Origin: CBDFNC01 sp965249895
Lineage (GTDB): Bacteria; Pseudomonadota; Gammaproteobacteria; Enterobacterales; CBDFNC01
NCBI GenBank assembly: GCA_965249895.1
Contig: CBDFNC010000004.1
Location: 620,001 to 684,000, forward strand
DNA: 64,000 bases
Direction of reading: 5' to 3'
Shown: positions 36,661-45,400 of the stretch, piece by piece
How the letters are laid out: each line of letters opens with the position of its first letter
Position numbering within the stretch: position 1 is the stretch's first letter
Translations under genes and position numbers: made by a program
Notes under the pieces: generated by a model
The model's database searches: none
What the model was told of the DNA's origin: nothing
Seen by the model: the letters and a program-made list of their open reading frames with translations, nothing else

Positions 36661-38043
36661 ATGTCTTCATTATTGCTTGTTAAACCAATCGACCTGTCTT
36701 GTGACCAAATAACCACCATTAAAGCCGCCCTTGCCGGCATGGAATGGGGGATCCTCCTGGAGTCCTGTGCGAAGGACCACGTCGACAGTCGCTACGATAT
36801 TTTGGCCGCGGAGCCCATCGCCCAGCTCGTTTGCGAGCAATCAATCAGTCATCTCACCATAGAAGGTGAGTATACTTGCAGTGATGAAGACCCATTAACT
36901 CTGCTAAGCGACACCCGCAAGGCCTTGTTTCCCCATAAAATACCCCATGAATTACCGTTTGTGGGTGGGGCCTTGGGTTATTTTGGCTATGATCTGGGGC
37001 GCCGCTTTGAAGCCCTACCCCAAACCGCAAAACAAGACATACAAATGCCAGATATGGCTGTGGGTTTTTATGACTGGGCGCTCCTTATAGATAATAAGAA
37101 GGATTGCTGTTTTGTGGTCCAATATGGCGCGGATGCCAGAGAGAAGTTGAAAAACAGGGTCAACTGGTTAACACAGCTTCGGAGTAAAAATAGCCGCTCA
37201 TTCGCGCTAACGGCTGACTGGGCATCCAATATGAACCAACAAATGTACGCCGATAAATTTCGTAAAGTTCAGGATTATCTGCTCAGTGGAGACTGTTATC
37301 AGGTTAACCTTGCACAGCGGTTTAACGCCGGTTACCGGGGTGATGAATACCTGGCTTATCAGGCACTAATAAATGAGAATAAACCTCCGTTTGCTTCATT
37401 TATGCGCATCCCTCAAGGCGTCGCCTTGTCTATCTCTCCCGAGCGTTTTCTCAAACTCGAGCATTCAAGAGTTGAAACCAAACCCATTAAAGGCACCCGC
37501 CCGCGCAGTATTGATCCCGAGCAAGACAGAGCCTTACGTGAGTCCTTGCAAACCGCTGATAAAGACCGGGCTGAAAACCTGATGATAGTGGACCTGCTAC
37601 GAAATGATATTGGCCGGGTCTGTCTGCCTGGGACAGTAAAAGTACCTAAGTTATTTGATATCGAGAGTTTTCCCGCGGTCCACCATTTGGTGAGCACCAT
37701 AACGGGTGAACTCAAGCCGGAACACGAGCCGGAAGACTTGCTCAGGGCCTGTTTCCCGGGAGGCTCAATTACCGGCGCCCCTAAAATTAGGGCCATGGAA
37801 GTCATCGAAGAGCTGGAGCCACACCGTCGATCATTGTATTGTGGCAGTATGGGTTATATCAGCTCAGATGGGAAAATGGATACCAACATCACCATTCGAA
37901 CCCTGATTTGCACCAAGCAACGTATCTATTGCTGGGCAGGAGGTGGTCTGGTGGCCGACTCGGACGTAGAGGCCGAATATCAGGAAACCTTCGATAAGCT
38001 GGCCAAGATATTACCTGTCCTGACTCGGGCACAAATCGGTTAA
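36661..38043 (+). CDS. pabB: Aminodeoxychorismate synthase component I
   Basis: 460 residues of the chorismate-utilising family. It has the PabB-specific catalytic Lys in ETKPIKGTRPR (anthranilate synthases have Ala there), SGDCYQVNLAQRFNA, SPERFLKLE, AENLMIVDLLRNDIGRVC, and the C-terminal CFPGGSITGAPKIRAME block. With a PabA amidotransferase it turns chorismate into 4-amino-4-deoxychorismate for folate synthesis. It may form a unit with nudL downstream, as in other Gammaproteobacteria. Confidence 0.92.
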   Translation: MSSLLLVKPIDLSCDQITTIKAALAGMEWGILLESCAKDHVDSRYDILAAEPIAQLVCEQSISHLTIEGEYTCSDEDPLTLLSDTRKALFPHKIPHELPFVGGALGYFGYDLGRRFEALPQTAKQDIQMPDMAVGFYDWALLIDNKKDCCFVVQYGADAREKLKNRVNWLTQLRSKNSRSFALTADWASNMNQQMYADKFRKVQDYLLSGDCYQVNLAQRFNAGYRGDEYLAYQALINENKPPFASFMRIPQGVALSISPERFLKLEHSRVETKPIKGTRPRSIDPEQDRALRESLQTADKDRAENLMIVDLLRNDIGRVCLPGTVKVPKLFDIESFPAVHHLVSTITGELKPEHEPEDLLRACFPGGSITGAPKIRAMEVIEELEPHRRSLYCGSMGYISSDGKMDTNITIRTLICTKQRIYCWAGGGLVADSDVEAEYQETFDKLAKILPVLTRAQIG

Positions 38044-38094
38044 CCCGCAATGCTGGTAGATGTTGAGAATAAGTGACTCTATAGGAGTACATAT

Positions 38095-38196
38095 TTGAAT
38101 AATATTAACCAGCCATTAAATTTGTTATGCCTGTACCGCCTTGTTCAGCAGATAGTGCTTGGCGACTGTCCACGCAAGCTTGTGCATTTAGGCTAA
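38095..38196 (+). CDS. Possible 33-residue leader ORF before nudL
   Basis: A TTG start with AGGAG 6-7 bp upstream opens 33 codons (MNNINQPLNLLCLYRLVQQI...) whose TAA stop is embedded in the TAAGGAG ribosome site of nudL. Its first ~50 bp duplicate the nudL start region at 38194-38240, so it may be an old duplicate of the nudL 5' end or a coupling leader. No family recognised. Confidence 0.35.
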   Translation: MNNINQPLNLLCLYRLVQQIVLGDCPRKLVHLG

Positions 38197-38207
38197 GGAG
38201 TACAAAT

Positions 38208-38759
38208 TTGAATAATCTAGCAGCCAAATTTGTCATGACCAGTCCACCTAGCCCCTTATCTCAAGCAGGGTTAGGTCAGGACGCCGCGGTGCTTATCGCC
38301 TGCGCTAACATCGATAACAACTGGCATTTGTTATTAACCCAAAGAGCCAGCCACCTCAGGTATCACCCTGGTCAATTCGCGTTTCCCGGAGGAAAAAGAG
38401 AACGTCACGATTCAAGCCTGATAGCTACGGCACTACGGGAAACAGAAGAAGAAATGGGGATAGGTGGCCAACACCTGAACGTACTGGGTTGCTTGCCAGT
38501 TTACAGTACATTAAGTGGGTTTCGTATTACTCCGGTTGTCGCTCTGCTGGACGGAGAGCCGGACTTTAAATTGTGCCGGGGTGAAGTCGACAACGCATTT
38601 TACCTGCCGTTAAATCACTTAAAAACCAACCGCGTATACAGCCAACATTTAAGAAAAAACACCCAACAACAGTTCGTCTGGATACCTTATCAACATAGGG
38701 TGATTTGGGGAGCCACAGCCGCCATACTGGATGAGTTTTGTCTACACCTGGAGAACTAA
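38208..38759 (+). CDS. nudL: CoA pyrophosphatase, Nudix family
   Basis: 183 residues from the TTG at 38208, chosen for the AGGAG 9 bp upstream and the family length. The UPF0035/NudL motif LLTQRASHLRYHPGQFAFPGG leads into the Nudix box GGKRERHDSSLIATALRETE-EEMG. The product hydrolyses CoA or similar nucleotide diphosphates. A further upstream frame to 38127 would give a non-family N-terminus. It follows pabB. Confidence 0.87.
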   Translation: MNNLAAKFVMTSPPSPLSQAGLGQDAAVLIACANIDNNWHLLLTQRASHLRYHPGQFAFPGGKRERHDSSLIATALRETEEEMGIGGQHLNVLGCLPVYSTLSGFRITPVVALLDGEPDFKLCRGEVDNAFYLPLNHLKTNRVYSQHLRKNTQQQFVWIPYQHRVIWGATAAILDEFCLHLEN

Positions 38760-38841
38760 GACTTATTAGTGTAGTTTACCTGATATCCTTAAATTGCCCA
38801 GCGACCACTCTGGATAACTTTTTTCGCCTGAGAGCATAGCG

Positions 38842-39816
38842 TTACAGCGTTGGCAGGTTGATATCCTTAAACAGTTCAGCAACATCAGCATTACTTTTCT
38901 GGGCTATGGCCTTGTCAACCCGCTCACGGGTTAGATGTGGCGCAAAACGCTCCATAAAATCATACATATACCCTCTTAAAAACGTGCCTTTTCGAAAGCC
39001 AATACTGGTGATACTTGAAGCAAATAAATGACTCGCGTCCAACGCCACCAGATCGGCATCGATCTCTTTATCGATGGCCATTGTGGCTATCACCCCAACC
39101 CCAATTCCCAAGCGCACATAGGTCTTTATGACATCCGCATCCGTTGCTGTAAAAACAATTTTGGGTTTTAATCTAGCGGCTTCAAAAGCTGCATCCAATT
39201 CACTGCGGCCAGTGAAACCAAACACATACGTTACCAAAGGAAACTGCGCCACGTCTTCCAGGCTTAATTTACTGCGGTTAGCCAATGGGTGATTGCTCGG
39301 TACTACTACAGAGCGATTCCAGTGATAACAAGGCAACATAAGCAACTCGTGATACAAGTGTAATGCTTCGGTGGCAATGGCAAAATCCGCTGTGCCTTTT
39401 GCTACCGCTTCGCTGATTTGCGATGGTGTCCCTTGATGCATATGCAGAGATACTTTGGGAAAACGTTCGATAAACCCTTTGATCACTTCCGGGAGTGCGT
39501 ATCTAGCCTGGGTATGTGTGGTGGAGATGTTCAGGTTACCTTCATCCGGGTGGGTGTGCTGACTGGCAACGGACTTAATGCTCTCAACCTTGGCAAGGAT
39601 ATCGTGGGCAATACGTATGATATCTTCACCAGCCACTGTCACCTTGGTTAAGTGTTTACCACTGCGCTCAAACACCTGCACCCCTAACTCATCTTCAAGC
39701 ATACGGATTTGTTTGCTTATTCCCGGCTGTGAGGTATACAGGCTTTCTGCTGTGGCCGATACATTGAGATGATGGTTAAGTACTTCGACTATATATCTGA
39801 GCTGCTGCAGTTTCAT
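38842..39816 (-). CDS. cysB: LysR-family regulator CysB
   Basis: 324 residues matching E. coli CysB nearly end to end. The winged helix-turn-helix is at 1-60 (MKLQQLRYIVEVLNHHLNVS, SLYTSQPGISKQIRMLEDEL). The effector domain has TTHTQARYALPEVIKGFIER, ADFAIATEALHLYHELLMLP and TATDADVIKTYVRLGIGVGV. CysB activates sulfate assimilation and cysteine synthesis genes in response to N-acetylserine. A well-placed small ORF ends 4 bp upstream of its start. Confidence 0.94.
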   Translation of the reverse strand: MKLQQLRYIVEVLNHHLNVSATAESLYTSQPGISKQIRMLEDELGVQVFERSGKHLTKVTVAGEDIIRIAHDILAKVESIKSVASQHTHPDEGNLNISTTHTQARYALPEVIKGFIERFPKVSLHMHQGTPSQISEAVAKGTADFAIATEALHLYHELLMLPCYHWNRSVVVPSNHPLANRSKLSLEDVAQFPLVTYVFGFTGRSELDAAFEAARLKPKIVFTATDADVIKTYVRLGIGVGVIATMAIDKEIDADLVALDASHLFASSITSIGFRKGTFLRGYMYDFMERFAPHLTRERVDKAIAQKSNADVAELFKDINLPTL

Positions 39817-39820
39817 CGAA

Positions 39821-39916
39821 CTAACCCGATTTGAGTATCTCTTTAAATTCTAACAGAAACTCATTACTCTGCGTTTTGACTTTACCCTTTAACTCGCAAG
39901 GGGTAAGCTCCTTCAT
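39821..39916 (-). CDS. Small ORF (31 aa) directly upstream of cysB
   Basis: An ATG at 39916 with a near-perfect AAGGAGG (39923-39929) at 6-bp spacing opens 31 codons, MKELTPCELKGKVKTQSNEF and a short acidic tail, ending in TAG just 4 bp before the cysB start. The excellent ribosome site and the tight spacing favour a translated small protein or leader peptide that couples to cysB. It has one Cys. No family recognised. Confidence 0.55.
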   Translation of the reverse strand: MKELTPCELKGKVKTQSNEFLLEFKEILKSG

Positions 39917-39942
39917 AGTTGACCTCCTTGTTATGGAAGCCC

Positions 39943-40632
39943 ATGTGCGACACAGATAAGCTTGAATTTTCCACTGTCCTGGCCACCGCCGTACACGATA
40001 TGAAAAACTCCCTCTGCATGCTGGTTCAATCCATTGAGACCCTTGCCATCGAAAGTCAGGAGAAAAACGATGGCAAAAAAGTGGAGCTTGCCACCTTACA
40101 TTACGAGGCGTCGCGCCTGAATAGTGGCCTGATGCAAATCCTCGCCTTATATCGCAACGAACATCAACAATTACCCGTTAACGTAGACGAGTGTTTTATT
40201 TTCGATATGTTGGATGAGCTGGTTGCCAAAAACGAGATTTACAGCAACAACAAGGGGATCAGTATCGAACTTTACACCGAGCAGGATATGTGCTGGTATC
40301 TGGACGAAGACCTGGTGTCTTACCTAATTAACGACATAATCGTAAATGCCTTACGCTACACTAAAGACAAGATCAAAATCTCGGCTTCGATACAAAACCA
40401 GGCACTGGAAATAGTTATCGAAGATAATGGAGAGGGATATCCGCAATGTATGCTGAATCAAACCGAATATGCCCTGTCAGATTTTGATGTCACCAGAGGC
40501 CGCAGCGGTCTGGGATTATTTTTTGCGATGAAAATTGCAGCAGCCCATAAGGTAAATAGCCATACAGGTCACATTTCTTTAAAAAATGGCGGTAGTCTCG
40601 GTGGAAGTCAGTTTAAGCTGACACTACCTTAG
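39943..40632 (+). CDS. Orphan sensor histidine kinase without a sensor domain
   Basis: 229 residues from the ATG at 39943; an in-frame TTG at 39919 is less likely. There is an H-box at AVHDMKNSLCMLVQSIE (residue ~18) and a HATPase domain with NDIIVNALRYT (N box), IEDNGEGYPQ (G1) and RGRSGLGLFFAMKIA (G2). There are no membrane helices and no input domain, so input must come from a partner. No response regulator is in the window. It is divergent from the cysB unit. Confidence 0.8.
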   Translation: MCDTDKLEFSTVLATAVHDMKNSLCMLVQSIETLAIESQEKNDGKKVELATLHYEASRLNSGLMQILALYRNEHQQLPVNVDECFIFDMLDELVAKNEIYSNNKGISIELYTEQDMCWYLDEDLVSYLINDIIVNALRYTKDKIKISASIQNQALEIVIEDNGEGYPQCMLNQTEYALSDFDVTRGRSGLGLFFAMKIAAAHKVNSHTGHISLKNGGSLGGSQFKLTLP

Positions 40633-40697
40633 CGTAGTTAATTGTTGTAAGATCAATTAATTGTGTCAAATAATTTGTTTCAAGAACTGAGGGCATC

Positions 40698-41465
40698 ATG
40701 GTTCTTACGTTAGTTTTAGTTTTGATCGGCGTGTTACTGTTTCTGGTGATCGCCTATAACATTATGCAGCAATACCGGGCAAAGATAGAGGCAGAAAAAC
40801 AGGCTACAATTTCCAAGCAAAAAGCGATTATCGATGAAACCGACGAATTGTTGCTTAACGCATCCCGAATGCCTTACAGCAAAGAGCTTCTGCTTATCCT
40901 TCACAACCGAATATTAACCGCTCTAAACGCCGTCGTACAGGTTGACTCCGGCCATAAACAGGTAAAACAAAGGATCAAAGATCTCAAGCAGCAACTGGAG
41001 CAGCTCAAAGAAAATTATAATGCCCCGGATGATGCAAAATACAGAGCGCCGGAAAGCGACAAACACGCCCTGTTGATGTTACAAATCGTGAAAAAAATCC
41101 GCGCTGTATTACGATCTGAGCAATCGAAAGGCAAGGTCGACACTCAAGTTTACGTGGCGGAAGACAGAAGACTTGAACTGATGCAGCTAAAAATCAACCT
41201 GGAAAATGCCATAAAACGAGCGAAAGACGCCAGGCTTAACCGCCAATTTGGTACCGCCAAACAATTGCTTTCAAAAGGCATCCAAACCCTGAAGGCAATT
41301 CCGGACAAAGATGCATACCTGCAGGCTAAAGTCGCTGAAATGGAAGGGATCAAATCTGAAATCGACGAACAGCTGAAGTCTGCCAGCCAGAAAGATCTTG
41401 AAGATAGGCAACAACAGGAAATCGATGAGCTGGACGTACTTTTCCAACCGAAGAAGAAATGGTAA
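40698..41465 (+). CDS. Membrane-anchored coiled-coil protein of unknown function
   Basis: 255 residues. One N-terminal membrane helix (LTLVLVLIGVLLFLVIAYNI, residues 3-22) is followed by a charged, mostly helical cytoplasmic part with heptad-like stretches (KQRIKDLKQQLEQLKENY; LQAKVAEMEGIKSEIDEQL). It resembles proteins that in Shewanella-type genomes carry vague 'DNA repair ATPase' labels, but I see no ATPase motif. It converges on the JetD-like gene of the muk operon with a 4-bp gap and follows the histidine kinase by 65 bp. Confidence 0.65.
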   Translation: MVLTLVLVLIGVLLFLVIAYNIMQQYRAKIEAEKQATISKQKAIIDETDELLLNASRMPYSKELLLILHNRILTALNAVVQVDSGHKQVKQRIKDLKQQLEQLKENYNAPDDAKYRAPESDKHALLMLQIVKKIRAVLRSEQSKGKVDTQVYVAEDRRLELMQLKINLENAIKRAKDARLNRQFGTAKQLLSKGIQTLKAIPDKDAYLQAKVAEMEGIKSEIDEQLKSASQKDLEDRQQQEIDELDVLFQPKKKW

Positions 41466-41469
41466 CCGG

Positions 41470-42411
41470 CTACTCAGCGGTTAAACAAAATACCATCACC
41501 TCCTGCTCCAGCCATAGCCGCTCCTCGATTAGACGGGCCAACCGGGCGCTTAATTCACTGGGCAACTTACCCGGTTGCCATGGCTGCTTACCTTCTAAAG
41601 GCAATTTTTTGCCATAACATTTGATCAGCAAGGCAAGGTTTTCCGGTAATACAAAGTCCGCTTCCCTGCCCGTTCGCTGTGCGATACCCATCCCTATATC
41701 TATCCCGGTCTGATCCAAATCGCCAAAATGAGACCAATTAATATAGCCGGGTAGCAACATTAAAAAACTCTCGGCAACTTTGCTATCGAATCCGGGAGCA
41801 TAAAGCACCATAAGGCCAGGTGACAGGGGATATTCGATATACGCCCCCTTATTCTCTACTGTGATCACTCGTCCGATACTGCCCTCTTCGAACAGTACTT
41901 TGCACACAGACTCTAAAGTGCGCTGGTTGAGGATCACTTCCTGCTGCGCCTTAATTTGCGCACTGCAATCAAACAGGGTGGCATTATACAAATAGAGATT
42001 AAAGGGGTGCAGACTTCGAATGCGCAATACATCATCGTGGGTTGGACGAACCTGGGCTTGTTCAAGCAGAGATAACTCCCTCTCACTCAGGGGAGTCTTA
42101 GAATCAAATTTAAGTAATGCCTGCAAAACTCGCTCGTTAACATTTTCAGGCATTTCAATACCCAATTGCTGGATATTTTCCTCCGGATCACGCTCTGGTT
42201 TAGGCTTCACCCGGTCCAGTTGAGCACGAACAAAGGTAAAACCGGCCGGGGTCAGGCTATAGCTGTTGCCCTTGGAAATGGCGTAACGCTTGGTTTCATC
42301 GAATAGTCCGCGCAACGCTTGAAGGCGTTTGGCGGCAAGGGAAACAGGGCCGCCCAGCAACAATAAGCGGGCGGCTTGTTGTACATACTCATCCTCAAAC
42401 GGGTTAGCCAA
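41470..42411 (-). CDS. JetD/DUF2220-like TOPRIM protein, fourth gene of the muk operon
   Basis: 313 residues from a TTG with AAGGAG 5 bp upstream. The C-terminal half carries the TOPRIM-type blocks of Wadjet JetD/MksG proteins: ITVENKGAYIEYPL (acidic Glu after a strand), LMVLYAPGFDSKVAESFLML and INWSHFGDLDQTGIDIGMGI (the DxD-containing GDLDxxG motif). The N-terminal ~150 residues have a winged-helix-like look and are not the usual JetD N-domain. JetD is the nuclease of condensin-like Wadjet plasmid-defence complexes. Here it lies 26 bp behind mukB on the same strand, so it is likely co-expressed with MukBEF. Confidence 0.75.
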   Translation of the reverse strand: MANPFEDEYVQQAARLLLLGGPVSLAAKRLQALRGLFDETKRYAISKGNSYSLTPAGFTFVRAQLDRVKPKPERDPEENIQQLGIEMPENVNERVLQALLKFDSKTPLSERELSLLEQAQVRPTHDDVLRIRSLHPFNLYLYNATLFDCSAQIKAQQEVILNQRTLESVCKVLFEEGSIGRVITVENKGAYIEYPLSPGLMVLYAPGFDSKVAESFLMLLPGYINWSHFGDLDQTGIDIGMGIAQRTGREADFVLPENLALLIKCYGKKLPLEGKQPWQPGKLPSELSARLARLIEERLWLEQEVMVFCLTAE

Positions 42412-42437
42412 CGCGTCTCCTTGGATTTACTCCCGGG

Positions 42438-45400
42438 TTAGGCGGTTAATTGTACCTCTTCCTTGCCAAAGCCAAAGCCACGTAACCCAATAACGTGAAC
42501 ATGTTCATGATTTCCATGAATTTTCCGGATCAGCTTATAGGTGGTTCCCTTTTCCGGACTGATGTTTTCCGGCGCGGCAATAATCAACTGCATATTCTGC
42601 CGCTCACACAATTCAAACAGGGTAAGGATTGAGCGCCCGTCCAGTCGCGCGGCTTCGTCAAGGAAGAGTAAACGACAAGGCAAAATGTCCTTAGCGCGAT
42701 ATCGGCGTGACTCCTCTTCCCAGGAATGTAATACCATCAACAAGATCGCCTGACCCGTACCTATGGCTTCACCGGTCGACAATGCGCCACTTTCCGCCCG
42801 CAGCCAACCGTCCGCCCCCCGATTCACCTCAATTTGCATCTCCAGGTAATTACGATAGTCCAGCAAGGCTTCGCCTAATACCTGGTGGCTGCGCTCACCC
42901 TGATCGATATGCGGGTTTAACCGCTGGAACAATTTCGCCATGGCCTGAGAGAAACTTAATTCGTTATCTCCAAATAAGTCCTGATGCTGTCCCCCCTGCT
43001 CACCCAAAACACTTAACAGCTTGGCATAAGCCTCACGGACCGACACGTTCAAGCGCACGCCGTGGACCTGACCAAAACTAATGCTCTGCAGGCCCTGGTT
43101 TAACACACGGATCCGGTTTTGCTCACGACGTATGGTGTTGTTAATTTTACTGGCCACCTCGTGGGCGCTGATGGACAGGTGCGACTCCCGCTGAGTTAAC
43201 TCTTCCGCAAGACGCGCCAGTTCAATTTCCATCTCTTCGATGGCTTCCACAGGGTCATCACTGCGAATAATTTCCCGTCGGATCCGCTGTTTTAAGTGCT
43301 GATAGACACTGATGTAAAACAGAACCTTACGCTCGGGTTTACTGTTGTCTTCCGAGTAACGTAACGCGTCTCGTAACTCTTCGTCATGAGAAACGGCCAG
43401 GCGTAACGTACCTAAAGACTTGTCCGACATGGAGCGCAACTCGTCCGCTTCCAGGAAACGTAATTCACCCTTATCCAGTCGCCTGGTTACATCATGCTCA
43501 TCGGCTATACGTTTTACCTGACTCCAACCAGACTTGTGGTTCACCAGCAAAGAGCGAGCCTTACCATACGCCTTGCTTACCACCTTTATAGCCCCGCCCA
43601 GGGATGAGATCTCCTTTTTGGTGACCTCTAAATGTGCCTGACTGCTGTTTTTCTTGTTACGAGCCGTTACCAGTTGTTGCTGTACCTCATCTTTATGAGT
43701 ACGGGCCTTGGCTTCAGAGTCCTCTACCAGGGTAACTCCCAGTTCGCAGAGCTCACTGTCAAATTCCTGAGCCGTCTGCGTCTTGACCTTTAAACTGGAA
43801 TCCAACGCCACCCGAGCCTGATTGGCCTGAGTCAGGTTTTCACGCGTGGCCTTCTCTTTACCGATACACAGCTGTTTCTGCTCCTCCGCCTGTTTTAATT
43901 TGGCTTTCAGCTCATCATTAATACGACTGGTTTGGTTCAGCAACGCCTGTGCATCGGAATAGGCAAAATGAGGTAATCTTTCTTTTACCTGCTCCAGCAC
44001 ATAACACTGGTGCTTTATACTAGAAAGTTGCTGCTCCGCTTCATCTGCCTGTGCCTGAAGTAACTCAATGTTGGCGGGATCCTGTTTTAGAAACTCCACC
44101 TTCAGCTCCAGCTTATCCAGTGTATCGCGATACTGTTGCAAGAAGGTGCTGGCCTGATTTAACAATTCGCGCTGCGCTATGGCCTGCGCCAGTCTGACAG
44201 AAACTGACTCGTCATTAAGCAGGTGGATAATGGGCTTGATCTGAGCCAGCAAACGCATGGCTTTTTTATGGCCTTTCAACGCATCCGCCAGCTGCACCTG
44301 TTGCTGAGACAGCTGCTGTAATTCACTGTCCAGTTGCCTTAATTGGATTTGATTATCAGCCAGTTGTAGCTGTGGATCGGCTTCAAACACCACCGACATA
44401 TGCCTGGCGACAAACTCGCTGAACTGCTTGTATAAACGCAGCTTCTTCTGTTGCTCAAACGACACTTGGGCATATTCATCGATTAGCTCGTCACGCTCTA
44501 CTTCTAACTGGGCGATCCTCGCTTCCCTTGCCGCACGGCCGAACAAAGGCGTTGTCGGCAGCGGCGAATATCTGAGTTGACGATTTCCCTCTTTAACCAG
44601 TACGGCGCCATCGAGTTGCTGCGCATTCAACAACTCTTCGTCGAACGCATCAGGGTTACCCTGGATCAAATACAAATCGTCAGGGCATTCATCGAGCTCG
44701 GTTAATTTTTGCTTCGCCGCCTCAATATCCTGCACCACAACAGCATAACGAGCCGGGCCATAAAGGGCCGAATAATATGCTGCATCTTCCAGCGGTATAT
44801 CATCATACACATCGCTCAGCAGGGTGCCGCCTAAGGTATGTGCTACGGAATTTAGTCGTTCATCACCTTCACCACCTGCTGTTTGCAGCTGACGCACTTG
44901 CTTTTCTATGGCCTTTTTTTGCTCTTCCAGCTCAGCTTTACGTGACTTTAATACCTGCTCCTGGCTCAAGGTTTGCTGCATCGCGTTGCTTAGGCTATCC
45001 GCATCAGAGAGTGTGACATCTACACTCGCGGATAACCTATCCCGCTCCTCATTGGCCACAATCCATTTAGGCGCAAAGGTCTTAAGACGCTCATTCTCAC
45101 TGCTGATACTCAGCTGCTTCTGCTTCACCACGACGACTAACTCACCGGCTTCGGTCAGCGCTTCCTGCTTTAATTGCTCGCCCTCCAGCTGGATCTCTTC
45201 CTGCTGCTCTACATCCAACTCGCTGGCGACGCGACTAGCTGATACCTGTTCCAGTTCCGCCGCTAATTTTTCCGCTTTTTGCTGGTTGTTCAGGTTTTGC
45301 TGAGCATCACGCTCACCCTGAGTCACCTGCTCTTTACGTGCCTCGACGGCTTTATACTCCCTGCCTTTGGCCAATGTCTGAGAAGCCAGCTTATAAGCTT

